DNA from: Polaribacter reichenbachii
GTDB lineage: Bacteria; Bacteroidota; Bacteroidia; Flavobacteriales; Flavobacteriaceae
Direction: 5' to 3'
DNA length: 64,000 nucleotides
Assembly: GCF_001975665.1 (NCBI RefSeq)
Contig: NZ_CP019419.1
Span: forward strand, 930,001 to 994,000
The first letter of the stretch is position 1. The number at the start of each line of letters is the position of its first letter. The notes beneath the pieces are model-generated. The model was not told where the DNA came from. It did no database searches and saw only the letters and a program-made list of their open reading frames with translations. Positions 15,466-24,443 of the stretch are shown here, one piece after another. The position numbers and the translations under genes are program-made.

Positions 15466-17028
15466 ATGAAATTTTTAAAAACGACTACGCTAATACTAAT
15501 TATTTCTCTATCATTATTTTCTTGTAAAACAAGCAAAAAAGAAGCAGAAACTGCAACAAAAAAGTATACTGCAGATTGGGAATCGTTAAAACAACACGAA
15601 ACACCTGAATGGTTTTTAGACGCCAAATTTGGTATTTATTGTCATTGGGGACCTTATTCTGTACCAGAATATGAAAACGAATGGTATGCACACTGGATGT
15701 ATGTTAACAAAGATAATCCTGAAGCTAAAAATGGTGAAGCTAGTAGATTTTACAAATATCATACAGAAAAATATGGATCGCTAGACAAATTTGGTTACAA
15801 AGATTTTATACCAATGTTTAAAGCAGAAAAATTTGATGCTGCAGAATGGGCAGATTTATTTCAAAAAGCAGGAGCTAAATTTGCGGGGCCAGTTTCTGAA
15901 CACGCAGATGGTTTTGCAATGTGGGACAGTGATTTAACAAAATGGGATGCAAAAGAAATGGGACCAAAACGTGATGTTATGGGTGAATTATCTGCAGAAA
16001 TTCGTAAACGTGATATGAAGTTTATTGCAACTTTTCATAGACAATGGTTGTATGGATGGTTCCCAACTTGGGATGAAACTACGGATGCTTCAGATCCAAA
16101 ATATGCTGGCTTATATGGTCCAAAAGTAAAAAAAGGTGATTTTCAATATCCATATAATCCACACGAAATTGATGAAGGCGTTGAAAGATATTATCCGCTT
16201 GCTGATAAAGCATTCAATGACGAATGGCTAAACAGATTAAAAGAAATTATTAATAAATACAACCCAGATTTGGTTTGGTTTGATAATAAAATGGATGTTG
16301 TAAGTGAAGAACATAGAAAAGAATTTCTAGAGTTCTACTATAATCACGCAGAAAAAAATAATCAAGAAGTAGTATCAACCTATAAATTTTATGATTTTGC
16401 AAAAGGAACCGCTGTTTTAGATTTAGAACGTTCTAGAATGAAAGAAAAACAACCTTTCCCTTGGTTAACTGATGATTCTATAGACTGGAAGTCTTGGTCT
16501 CATATTAGCAATCCTAGGTATAAATCTACAAATAGATTAATCGACTTTTTAGTTGATGTTGTAAGTAAAAACGGTGCAGTTTTATTAAATATTACTCCAA
16601 GAGCAGATGGTACAATTCCTGAACCTGTTAAAGAACGCCTATTAGAAATGGGACAATGGTTAAAAATAAATGGTGAAGCCATTTACGGTACCAGAACTTT
16701 TGATATTTATGGAGAAGGTGATGCAGCAATTGTAGAAGGCCATTTAAGCGAAGAAAAAAATGCAGATAATACATCAAAAGACATTCGTTTTACAACTAAA
16801 GGAGACATATTATATGCAACTGTTTTAGACTGGCCAAAAGATGGTGAATTAAAAATAAGATCACTTAAAGAAGGAAGTGAATTGTACCAAAACGAAATTT
16901 CTTCAATAGAAATGTTAGGTAATAAAGGTGAATTAGAATTTAATAGAAATCAACAAAATTTAGTAATTAAATTACCAAATAAAGTAGGTAATTTTGCTTA
17001 TTCTTTTAAAATAACACCTAAAAAATAG
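15466..17028 (+). CDS. GH29 alpha-L-fucosidase-family lipoprotein
   Basis: A 520-residue lipoprotein (Cys in 'LSLFSC', C20). Typical GH29 N-terminal motifs are present: 'EWFLDAKFGIYCHWGPYSVPEYENEWY' from about residue 48, 'KFAGPVSEHADGFAMWDS' and 'PKRDVMGEL'. The probable nucleophile is D273 in 'PDLVWFDNK'. A beta-sandwich follows ('DIRFTTKGDILYATVLDWP'). GH29 enzymes cleave alpha-L-fucosides and also alpha-L-galactosides, since L-fucose is 6-deoxy-L-galactose. In an agar/porphyran setting, an L-galactose or L-galactose-6-sulfate linkage is more likely than fucose. It shares the family with the enzyme at 55516-57021, but that one has a plain signal peptide. A strong terminator follows at 17111. 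Confidence 0.88.
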   Translation: MKFLKTTTLILIISLSLFSCKTSKKEAETATKKYTADWESLKQHETPEWFLDAKFGIYCHWGPYSVPEYENEWYAHWMYVNKDNPEAKNGEASRFYKYHTEKYGSLDKFGYKDFIPMFKAEKFDAAEWADLFQKAGAKFAGPVSEHADGFAMWDSDLTKWDAKEMGPKRDVMGELSAEIRKRDMKFIATFHRQWLYGWFPTWDETTDASDPKYAGLYGPKVKKGDFQYPYNPHEIDEGVERYYPLADKAFNDEWLNRLKEIINKYNPDLVWFDNKMDVVSEEHRKEFLEFYYNHAEKNNQEVVSTYKFYDFAKGTAVLDLERSRMKEKQPFPWLTDDSIDWKSWSHISNPRYKSTNRLIDFLVDVVSKNGAVLLNITPRADGTIPEPVKERLLEMGQWLKINGEAIYGTRTFDIYGEGDAAIVEGHLSEEKNADNTSKDIRFTTKGDILYATVLDWPKDGELKIRSLKEGSELYQNEISSIEMLGNKGELEFNRNQQNLVIKLPNKVGNFAYSFKITPKK

Positions 17029-17110
17029 ATTTAAATAACCGATTATTATTAGATAGTAAGCGAAGCTTAAAAAATTAATAAGATTCTTACTTATTATAAG
17101 TATCATAAAC

Positions 17111-17144
17111 AAAAAAAGAGGCTTCTAGCAAAGTCTCTTTTTTT
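17111..17144 (+). terminator. Rho-independent terminator after GH3-ThuA-GH29 unit
   Basis: AAAAAAAGAGGCTT pairs with AAGTCTCTTTTTTT around a short loop, and the right arm forms the T-tract. It lies 82 bases after the GH29 stop. Confidence 0.7.
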
Positions 17145-17325
17145 GTCTTTAAATATTTAATATGTTTATTAAAACTGCATAAAACTGTAGTTTTATAGCT
17201 AAAAAAAAGCCTAGAAATACTAAGGTCATATATACCTAACAATGTAATGTAGTAGAATGATAAACATAAGTAAATAAAAGCTTCTAAGACTAAATTAGCT
17301 CAAAAAATTAAGTAAAATGTAGGCA

Positions 17326-17358
17326 TAAAAAAACTTGTGAAGTTACCCTCACAAGTTT
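17326..17358 (-). terminator. Rho-independent terminator after SusC-SusD-SGBP unit
   Basis: AAACTTGTGA and TCACAAGTTT are perfect 10-base arms around an eight-base loop. Read on the minus strand, the hairpin is followed by a run of seven or more T. It lies just beyond the stop codon of the glycan-binding lipoprotein gene. Confidence 0.8.
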
Positions 17359-17389
17359 CTAAATACATATTAATTAAAACAATAAACTT

Positions 17390-18970
17390 CTATCTCTCGT
17401 CTACTTCCATAATACGAATATCATCTATGTATAAGGTACCAGTACCATTATGTCTTAAATAAAATTCATAATCATTTGCAGTAGCTCCTGCTGTATATCT
17501 ACCACCTGGACTAACTGTTACCCAAGTATCAGCTGCAGCACCTGCAACTACATTATTCCAAAATTGGTTTTTGGTTGATCCATCTTGAGCTATCCATGGA
17601 CCATTCATATTTATAACTGAACCAGGTGTTTTGTAAATTTTATATTCAATTTGATAAACTCTTCCTGAAACAAGAGAATATTGATCAATTAAATTTGTAA
17701 AACCAGACCAATTTCCAGATGCAGTAACTTCGAATTTTAAACTTGTAGTTCCACTCGCAGCAACATCTGTAGATGGTGACACACTTGTTGTAGACATATC
17801 TTTACCATCTGTAGTTACAGCAACCCAATTTGTACCTCCGTCTTCAAAGTCATATAAAACAGCTTCATGTTGAAACATTTTTACTGTAGTTGTACCAAAA
17901 GCAACAGGGCTTCTTGTATCTGTAGACTCAAGAGTTCCATTCCCATCATAAGCTACAGTAATAACGTCATTTCTATAAATAGGTTCGTTGAAGTTTAAAT
18001 CAAGGAATGTAGCATCATCACTATTAATAGTTAAACTAAAATTAGTTGTAGCTGTACCGTTTAAAGTAACTGCAAAGTACTGTTCTTGATTTGCAAACGG
18101 ACTAAATTCACCATTAAATGGTATTTGAATGGTTTGGTCTTCTAATTCATTAATATCACCAGTTAACACAAATGGTTGACTTGATGGAATTACTTTAATT
18201 GGAGCCGTAATTTTTAAAGTTGCAGAACTAGAAGGTATGTTATTCGCTTGTCTTCTAATAATTACATTATTATCTGTAAAAGTTCCTAATTTCTTTAAAA
18301 TAATTGATGGATTCTGCTCTAAGCTCACAGAACCTGCAACATTCCATTGCCAAGCATCTGGTCTACCAATTGTTGTTTCATCAAAAAAGTCTAAAGAATC
18401 TCCTGCCTCAACATAAATTGTATCTTGCCCAACGTGATTTAAAACCACACCTTTCTGTTCAATTCTAATTTCTGGAACAATTTTATCGTAAACATCTACA
18501 ATAAAAGTAGTATCAATAACCCATAAATTACCTTCTTGTTTAGAACCATATCTTAATCCATCTGGTCCTCGAAAAGTAACACTATCTGGAAAAGTATTGT
18601 ACAATCTTACAGACTGTAAGCCTGATTCTTTAAACCAAACACTTATTGTTTTATCTTCTGTAGAACCAGAACCAGCAATAAATTCGTTTGTAATTGAATC
18701 TAAACGCCCTATTGGGTGTTTTAAAAAGTAATTCCCAGCACCAATTTCCCATTTATGACTTAATGAACTCTGTGATAAGTCAGAAAAAGTAATATAATCA
18801 TTTATTCTAGCATCTAACACACCTTCAGTATCATTAATATACCAAGCTACGTCAGAAAATGAATTAGGCGCTTCATACTCTTCATTGTTATTTGTACAAG
18901 CCACAAAAAGCAAGCCCATAACAATAAGAAAAGTGGCAAAAAATTTAATTTTAATATTTGTTTTTTTCAT
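17390..18970 (-). CDS. Surface glycan-binding lipoprotein (SusE/SGBP position)
   Basis: A 526-residue lipoprotein (signal ending 'GLLFVAC', then 'TNNNEEYE'). The acidic stretch after the Cys fits the Bacteroidota surface-export pattern. The middle (about 65-370) looks like Ig/PKD-type beta-sandwiches ('VSLEQNPSIILKKLGTF', 'FTDNNVIIRRQANN'). The last 155 residues resemble a jelly-roll carbohydrate-binding module: 'YDFEDGGTNWVAVT', 'GTTSLKFEVTASGNWSGF', ending in 'GTLYIDDIRIME'. It lies 38 bases after susD, the usual place for a surface glycan-binding protein. No catalytic motif is visible. It probably captures galactan at the cell surface for the SusCD complex. Low sequence conservation of such proteins prevents naming the ligand. 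Confidence 0.8.
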   Translation of the reverse strand: MKKTNIKIKFFATFLIVMGLLFVACTNNNEEYEAPNSFSDVAWYINDTEGVLDARINDYITFSDLSQSSLSHKWEIGAGNYFLKHPIGRLDSITNEFIAGSGSTEDKTISVWFKESGLQSVRLYNTFPDSVTFRGPDGLRYGSKQEGNLWVIDTTFIVDVYDKIVPEIRIEQKGVVLNHVGQDTIYVEAGDSLDFFDETTIGRPDAWQWNVAGSVSLEQNPSIILKKLGTFTDNNVIIRRQANNIPSSSATLKITAPIKVIPSSQPFVLTGDINELEDQTIQIPFNGEFSPFANQEQYFAVTLNGTATTNFSLTINSDDATFLDLNFNEPIYRNDVITVAYDGNGTLESTDTRSPVAFGTTTVKMFQHEAVLYDFEDGGTNWVAVTTDGKDMSTTSVSPSTDVAASGTTSLKFEVTASGNWSGFTNLIDQYSLVSGRVYQIEYKIYKTPGSVINMNGPWIAQDGSTKNQFWNNVVAGAAADTWVTVSPGGRYTAGATANDYEFYLRHNGTGTLYIDDIRIMEVDER

Positions 18971-19008
18971 CTCTTTAATTTTAATATTTATAACAAGTTA
19001 TTGTTAAA

Positions 19009-20832
19009 TTACTGACCTTCATAAAGTCTTGGGTTAGCAGTTTCTTCACTGTTTGGTATTGGCCAATACGCATGAAGCGCTTCTACATAGTTACCTGAAG
19101 CTTCTACAAACTCTTTCCAAACTGTATGTGGTCCACCAGCATCTAAAGTTGTAGGCACATCACTTAAAATAGAACTCCATCTTGTAGAAGGTTCACCTTT
19201 TTCTGTTTCATAATAGTAATGATCTCTATAATAAACCCTTGTAGATAAATCTTGGAAACGTTCTTTAGTGATTCCCCATCTACGTAAATCTAAAGTTCTA
19301 ATTGCATGTCCTTCTGCAGATAATTCTAATGGTCTTTCTACATACATTAAATGCTCCATCAAAGAATTAGCATCGTAAGTAATATTATCATGATCGTTAC
19401 CTGGGTATTCTCCAGTACCATCTAAACCTAATAAACGCACTCCAGAACGTCTTCTAACTCTATTAATATAGACTAATGCTTCATCTACTCCTGCTCCATT
19501 ATTACCTCCTTCAATTAAACATTCAGCATACATTAAATAAACATCAGCTAAACGAATTAAACGCACGTTAACACCAGATCTTGGTGTAGTAGTAAAAAAT
19601 GTAGCGTCTTGCTCCGTTTCTACAACATCCCAGTTTGTATATTTTCTCCAGTAAGAATGTTCATTATTATTAAAAGCGGTTGCTTGTGCTGTTGTTTTTT
19701 GATAATATTCTGCATCTTCATCATTAACTAAAGCAATAGAAGCAGAAGTACGTAAAGAAAAAATTCTTGGTCCTGTTTCATAAACTACATCTCCATTTGT
19801 ATCAGTTTCTGGTAAACCATTAGCTAAACGTTTAACTCTTGTAACTGTGTTTCTTGGATCTTGCATATCTAAAGGATCTTTTTGATACTCGATATTTAAC
19901 CAAAGTGCTGGATATGCACTTCTATAACCACCAACTGGGCTAAAAGAAAAGTTTAAGTTATTAGAGGTTTGCTCATCATCATTTATACCAATATCATCTT
20001 TATGATTAATAGAATAAGGCACCTCTAAAATAGACTCTTCATTAAACTCATCTCTAGTTGTAAAGTTACTTCCAATATCTGGTGTTAAACTATAATTATA
20101 ATCTTCTATAACAGATTTAAAATATTCTGCAGCCATAGCGTAATCTCCATCATATAAATAACTTTTACCCATTAAAGCTGTTGCTGCACCTGCAGTAAAA
20201 CCTCCTAAACTAGTAACGTTTTTTGGTAAATTTTCTTCTGCAAATTTAAGATCTGCTAAGTAAAATTGTTGAATTTGATCTTCTGGTGCTACTGGTTGAT
20301 AAAAATCTTCTTCAGATTGTGGCACATAATCGAAAAGTGGTACAGAACCATTATTAAAACTACTATGCAAATAGAAGTAAAACAAACCTCTTAAACCTCT
20401 TGCTTGTGCTAATATTAATGTTGCTGTTTCAGTATCAGTTTCACCAAAACCTGACATCAACTTTTCTGTATTTACGATTACTTGGTTTGCTCTAAAAATA
20501 CCTTCATACAAAGCTTCCCATTTTCCGTTTGGTGCTCCAGAAGAATTGTTAAAAGTTTGCAACCAATATACATTACTTGTATTTGGTCTTCCCCAACCTG
20601 GAAAAGTCATATCACTTCTATTTAACTCATCTACTGCTCTAACTATGTTTATGTTTTTATAAGAATTGTAAACGGCAACTAAACCCGTTTGTAAATCATT
20701 AATGTTTTTCCAAAAACTAGCCGTTGATAATTCATTAGGATTTACCTCATCAAGAAAATCATCACTACATGAAGTTCCTGTAACAGCAAAAACTAACAAA
20801 AGTATAATACTATTGTAAATATTTTTTTTCAT
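19009..20832 (-). CDS. susD: SusD-family outer-membrane glycan-binding lipoprotein
   Basis: SusD/RagB protein of 607 residues when started at 20832. An ATG 48 bases upstream (20880) also opens the frame, but only the inner start places a proper lipoprotein signal ('MKKNIYNSIILLLVFAVTGT', then SC) at the N-terminus. The acidic 'CSDDFLDE' after cleavage is a typical surface-export signal. Family features are 'LDEVNPNELSTASFWKN', the TPR-like 'ANQVIVNTEK', 'LILAQARGLRGLFYFYLHSSF', 'LIRLADVYLMYAECLIEGG', 'YINRVRRRSGV' and C-terminal 'HAYWPIPNSE'. It forms the lid of the SusC transporter encoded just upstream in the same unit. The ligand is inferred to be agar/porphyran oligosaccharide from the neighbouring L-AHG genes. 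Confidence 0.93.
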   Translation of the reverse strand: MKKNIYNSIILLLVFAVTGTSCSDDFLDEVNPNELSTASFWKNINDLQTGLVAVYNSYKNINIVRAVDELNRSDMTFPGWGRPNTSNVYWLQTFNNSSGAPNGKWEALYEGIFRANQVIVNTEKLMSGFGETDTETATLILAQARGLRGLFYFYLHSSFNNGSVPLFDYVPQSEEDFYQPVAPEDQIQQFYLADLKFAEENLPKNVTSLGGFTAGAATALMGKSYLYDGDYAMAAEYFKSVIEDYNYSLTPDIGSNFTTRDEFNEESILEVPYSINHKDDIGINDDEQTSNNLNFSFSPVGGYRSAYPALWLNIEYQKDPLDMQDPRNTVTRVKRLANGLPETDTNGDVVYETGPRIFSLRTSASIALVNDEDAEYYQKTTAQATAFNNNEHSYWRKYTNWDVVETEQDATFFTTTPRSGVNVRLIRLADVYLMYAECLIEGGNNGAGVDEALVYINRVRRRSGVRLLGLDGTGEYPGNDHDNITYDANSLMEHLMYVERPLELSAEGHAIRTLDLRRWGITKERFQDLSTRVYYRDHYYYETEKGEPSTRWSSILSDVPTTLDAGGPHTVWKEFVEASGNYVEALHAYWPIPNSEETANPRLYEGQ

Positions 20833-20902
20833 GTCTTTAACTTTTTGTTTATCTCTATTTAATATTTTTTTATTTCTCATCGTGTAAAAGTTTAAATTTT
20901 AA

Positions 20903-23900
20903 TTAAAATGAGAATTGTGCTCCTACTCTAAAACTAGAACTTACAGGATAATTACCCCTATCTAAACCTCTTGTTGCTAATGAGCTTGTACCTACCTCAG
21001 GATCATAACCAGTATAATTAGTTATAGTTAATGGATTTTGAGCAGATACGTATAAACGTATTTTACTTAATCCTGAAGGTTCTATATACTTTTTGTTAAT
21101 AGTATAACCTAAAGTAATATTCTTAAGTCTTACAAATGTTGCATCTTCTAACCAATAGTCTGTATACCCTCTTGCATTTGCATGATCTCTACCTCTAAAT
21201 GTTGGAATATTAGAATCTGGATTTGCAGGAGACCACATATGTACTAAATCTTGGTGATTACCCATTTTGTAAGCATATGCTTTACTACCATTCATAATCT
21301 CGCCATTAAAAGCGCCATACCATTGCATTGCCAAATCGAAACCTTTATAACGAGCTCCAAAGTTAAAACCTACTGTAAAAGCTGGGTTACCACTACCTGC
21401 AAATTGACGGTCGTTTAAATCAATAACACCATCACCTGCATCTGCAACTCCATCTCCATCAGTATCTTCTGTTAAAGCATCTACATATCTTAAATCTCCT
21501 AAATTAGCATTACCACCAACCATTGGGTTATAAGCATCTAATTCTTCTTGAGTTTTAATAATACCATCCGTTTTAATTAAAAAGAAAGACCCTGCTTCAT
21601 AACCTTCTGCTACAACAGAAACTAAATCTTCATTTGGTACACCTTGTACAACTGTACTATTAGAAAGATATAATACTTTGTTAGCACCAGCCATTTTTGT
21701 TACTTCATTTTTATTTTTAGTAAACGTTGCTCCAGCATTCCAAGAGAATTTTCCTTTATGTCTGTAATTTGCAGACCACTCCATACCTCTGTTTGTTAAA
21801 TCACCAACATTTAAAATTACAGTTTGATTTAAACCTGCACCTGTTGTAGGTGGTAATAAAAGAGGTAATAATAAATCTTCTTTATTCGTTTCATAAACGT
21901 CTCCACTTATGGTTAATTTATTTTTGAACATCCCTAAATCAAAGCCGACATTTCTTGTAACTTGAGTTTCCCATTTTACTTCACTATTAGCAAAACTTGT
22001 TTGTGTTGCTCCAGATGAAACTACATCTCCTGTTTCAGGACCAGTAACATAATCTTTAGTTAAAGAAATTGTTGCTGCATTACTGTATGGTGTAAATCTA
22101 TCATTACCCACAGTACCAATACTTGCTCTTAATTTTAAAGAATTTGCTACACTTTTAATAGGGCTCCAGAAATTTTCATCAGAAATATTCCAACCAAGAG
22201 AAACAGAAGGGAAAGTTCCATATCTGTATTTTTCACTAAACTGAGAAGAACCATCATATCTAACACTACCACTTAATAAATATTTTCCTTTGTAATTGTA
22301 CTGTACTCTTCCTAAAAGACCTAAAAGAGTTTGTGTATTATTATTCCAAACGCTACCAGAACCAGAATCTCCATTACTAATAGCTCCTCCTAAATCTGTA
22401 ACTGCGTTATTAAAAATATCATATCTTAAAGCGTAGAAATAAGAACGTTCAGCTTTTTGAGCTGAATAAGCTGCTGTTGCTTGTACATTATGGCTACCCC
22501 AGCTTTTCTTAAAGTTTAAAATGTGTTCTAAAGTAAACCTAGAATATCTACCACTTTCGTTACGAACATAAGATCTTGTATACGTGTTTGGCTGTACTAA
22601 TTCTCCTTCAAAGTTATAAACCACAATAGATGGTCTAATTTTTTCTCTGGTATTATTAGTGTATGATGCACCACCTCTTAATGTGTAAGAAAGGTTTTTA
22701 TTAAAGTTAAAACGGGCAGAAATGTTACCATTTAAATTTTCTATATAATCGATATCTGTTTGTAAAAAAGTAGCTAAGTTTCTTGCAGTATCACTTGCAT
22801 CATTATCTTGACCATCGTTTTGAACACCAGACTCATTAAGTTCTAATTCAATTTGATTACTATAAGGATTGTTTTTAATAGCTCTTAAGGCTAAATCGTA
22901 AGGCGATCTTTCTCTTTCTTCTATTCTAAACCCTATACCTGTAGAAACATTCCATTTTCCTTTACGATATTGAGTATTTGCTCTTACGTTAAATCTATCG
23001 TAACCAGAGTTAATTAACATACCTTCTTGATTAAAAAATGAAGCATTAATATTGTATGTTAAACCTTCTTTTCCCCCAGAAATGCTAAGATTATGGTTTT
23101 GGATAGGCGCGAAATCGTTTTCTACTACGTTTACTAAATTAGAGTTGTTAGTTAATTGATGAGGCCCATTTACAATAGATGTCCAAGTTTCACCAAAATA
23201 TGTACCATTTAATGCTGCTTTAGATAAGTGTAAAGCATATAAATAATCTTCAGTTTCCATTAATGGAACACCAGATGTAATTTGTTGCATACCATAATAC
23301 GTATTTGCACTCATTTTCATTACACCTTCTTTACCTTGTTTGGTTGTAATTAAAATTACACCACCTGCACCTCTTGTACCATAAATAGCTGCAGAAGCTG
23401 CATCTTTTAAAACATCGATTGTTTCAATTTCATCTATACTTAGTTTAGGGTCTGTATCAAAAGGAATACCATCTACAACATAAAGTGGCGAACTAGAACC
23501 TACAATAGAACTAACCCCACGAATTACTACATTAGATTCTGCACCAGGAGAACCATCTTGTGCTGTAACTGTAACCCCAGCAATTTGTCCTTGTAAAGCT
23601 GTACCTAAATCCGCAGTTGCATTTAATGCTAATTCTTCGTTTTTAATTTGCCCAACTGCACCTGTTACTTCTTTTCTCTTTTGCGTACCATAACCAACAA
23701 CTACAATTTCATCTAAAGTAGAAGCGTCTTCTGCTAATACTACATCTACTGTTGTTTTGTTTGCAACTATAACTTCTTTAGAAGCATACCCTAGAAAAGA
23801 AAAAACTAATGTTTTACCTTTATCTACTTCAAGAATATAATTACCATCGAAATCTGTAATTGTACCTGTTCTAGTACCTTTAATGTTTACAGTTGCTCCT

Positions 23901-24052
23901 GGTAATGGTTCTCCACCTCCAGTAACTACACCACGAACTGTAACTTTTTGAGCATAGATTGCACTAACACTCATAAAAAATGTAAACATTAAAAGAATCG
24001 ATTTTAATCGCAATTCCTTGAATTTCTTTTTTTCAAGTAAATTAATCTTCAT
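20903..24052 (-). CDS. susC: SusC-family TonB-dependent oligosaccharide transporter
   Basis: A 1049-residue outer-membrane transporter, normal for SusC. The signal peptide is preceded by a basic extension ('LLEKKKFKELRLKSILLMF') and cleaved near 'SAIYAQ'. A carboxypeptidase-D-like domain comes first ('GGGEPLPGATVNIKGTRTG'), then the TonB-box/plug region ('LDEIVVVGYGTQKRKEVTGA', 'GVTVTAQDGSPGAESNVVIRG', 'IDVLKDAASAAIYGTRGAGG'). A 22-strand-type barrel ends '...SFRVGAQFSF'. The SG-rich 'VVIRGVSSIVGSSSPLYVVDG' segment is characteristic of the SusC subgroup. It heads the SusC-SusD-SGBP unit, which has its own upstream region after the terminator at 24355. It should import galactan oligosaccharides in a TonB-driven way. 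Confidence 0.95.
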   Translation of the reverse strand: MKINLLEKKKFKELRLKSILLMFTFFMSVSAIYAQKVTVRGVVTGGGEPLPGATVNIKGTRTGTITDFDGNYILEVDKGKTLVFSFLGYASKEVIVANKTTVDVVLAEDASTLDEIVVVGYGTQKRKEVTGAVGQIKNEELALNATADLGTALQGQIAGVTVTAQDGSPGAESNVVIRGVSSIVGSSSPLYVVDGIPFDTDPKLSIDEIETIDVLKDAASAAIYGTRGAGGVILITTKQGKEGVMKMSANTYYGMQQITSGVPLMETEDYLYALHLSKAALNGTYFGETWTSIVNGPHQLTNNSNLVNVVENDFAPIQNHNLSISGGKEGLTYNINASFFNQEGMLINSGYDRFNVRANTQYRKGKWNVSTGIGFRIEERERSPYDLALRAIKNNPYSNQIELELNESGVQNDGQDNDASDTARNLATFLQTDIDYIENLNGNISARFNFNKNLSYTLRGGASYTNNTREKIRPSIVVYNFEGELVQPNTYTRSYVRNESGRYSRFTLEHILNFKKSWGSHNVQATAAYSAQKAERSYFYALRYDIFNNAVTDLGGAISNGDSGSGSVWNNNTQTLLGLLGRVQYNYKGKYLLSGSVRYDGSSQFSEKYRYGTFPSVSLGWNISDENFWSPIKSVANSLKLRASIGTVGNDRFTPYSNAATISLTKDYVTGPETGDVVSSGATQTSFANSEVKWETQVTRNVGFDLGMFKNKLTISGDVYETNKEDLLLPLLLPPTTGAGLNQTVILNVGDLTNRGMEWSANYRHKGKFSWNAGATFTKNKNEVTKMAGANKVLYLSNSTVVQGVPNEDLVSVVAEGYEAGSFFLIKTDGIIKTQEELDAYNPMVGGNANLGDLRYVDALTEDTDGDGVADAGDGVIDLNDRQFAGSGNPAFTVGFNFGARYKGFDLAMQWYGAFNGEIMNGSKAYAYKMGNHQDLVHMWSPANPDSNIPTFRGRDHANARGYTDYWLEDATFVRLKNITLGYTINKKYIEPSGLSKIRLYVSAQNPLTITNYTGYDPEVGTSSLATRGLDRGNYPVSSSFRVGAQFSF

Positions 24053-24135
24053 TTTATTTATTTTTTGGTTTATTCAAACAAATATTGAATTATTCTTGTT
24101 TTTTAAGGGCGTTAAATGTTCTATTTAAGAAAACA

Positions 24136-24162
24136 AATTGACAAACAATAAAAATTGACAAA
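24136..24162. promoter_or_regulatory. Direct repeat upstream of susC
   Basis: AATTGACAAA occurs at 24136-24145 and again at 24153-24162, a 17-base period, 84-110 bases before the susC start. Two spaced direct half-sites are the kind of arrangement AraC-type activators use. The link to the AraC pair in this window is a guess. Confidence 0.3.
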
Positions 24163-24258
24163 TTTTAAAAAAAAACATAAATCATTGAAAAACTGAAACA
24201 TACAACAAATTTCATTGTTTTTATATTAGAAAAAAGGGTCAATATAACACATATTACG

Positions 24259-24293
24259 ATTAATTTTATAAACATTTACTCTATAAAATTAAT
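24259..24293. repeat. Perfect 12-base inverted repeat upstream of susC
   Basis: ATTAATTTTATA and TATAAAATTAAT are perfect complementary arms around an 11-base spacer. The core TATAAAATT appears a third time at 24317-24325. No T-tract makes it a terminator, so a regulator-binding or UTR structure role is possible. It is entirely AT. Confidence 0.4.
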
Positions 24294-24351
24294 TTAACTC
24301 TCAAACTAACCTACGCTATAAAATTTAGTTAAAGTTTAATGTAAAATCAAT

Positions 24352-24387
24352 AAAAAATCCTATCAAAAGATAATTTTGACAGGATTT
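24352..24387 (-). terminator. Rho-independent terminator after the L-AHG operon
   Basis: AAATCCTATCAAAA pairs with TTTTGACAGGATTT over 14 positions with one mismatch or wobble. On the minus strand it runs into a T-tract. It lies 57 bases beyond the GH117 stop and separates the catabolic operon from the SusCD unit. Confidence 0.75.
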
Positions 24388-24443
24388 AAACAAAAAACCA
24401 CTAATAATATTTTAATGATTTACATCAATAAAATAGACTTTAA

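Larger units (their letters stand above)
17029..17389. other. Intergenic region between convergent units
   Basis: 361 bases without a recognisable gene between the end of the GH29 gene and the end of the glycan-binding lipoprotein gene. It holds one terminator for each strand (17111-17144 and 17326-17358). Otherwise it is AT-rich sequence in which I see nothing. Confidence 0.7.
24053..24443. other. Promoter region of the SusCD unit with repeats
   Basis: 391 bases without a gene. It contains the terminator of the upstream L-AHG operon (24352-24387), a perfect 12-base inverted repeat (24259-24293), a direct repeat AATTGACAAA at 24136 and 24153, and TTGACCC on the minus strand (24236-24242). 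I found no match to the TAnnTTTG promoter consensus on the minus strand. Confidence 0.6.

Noticed and set aside
20833-20880. Upstream ATG of the SusD gene
   Set aside because: It would put 16 mostly charged residues in front of a normal lipoprotein signal peptide. The start at 20832 is more plausible.
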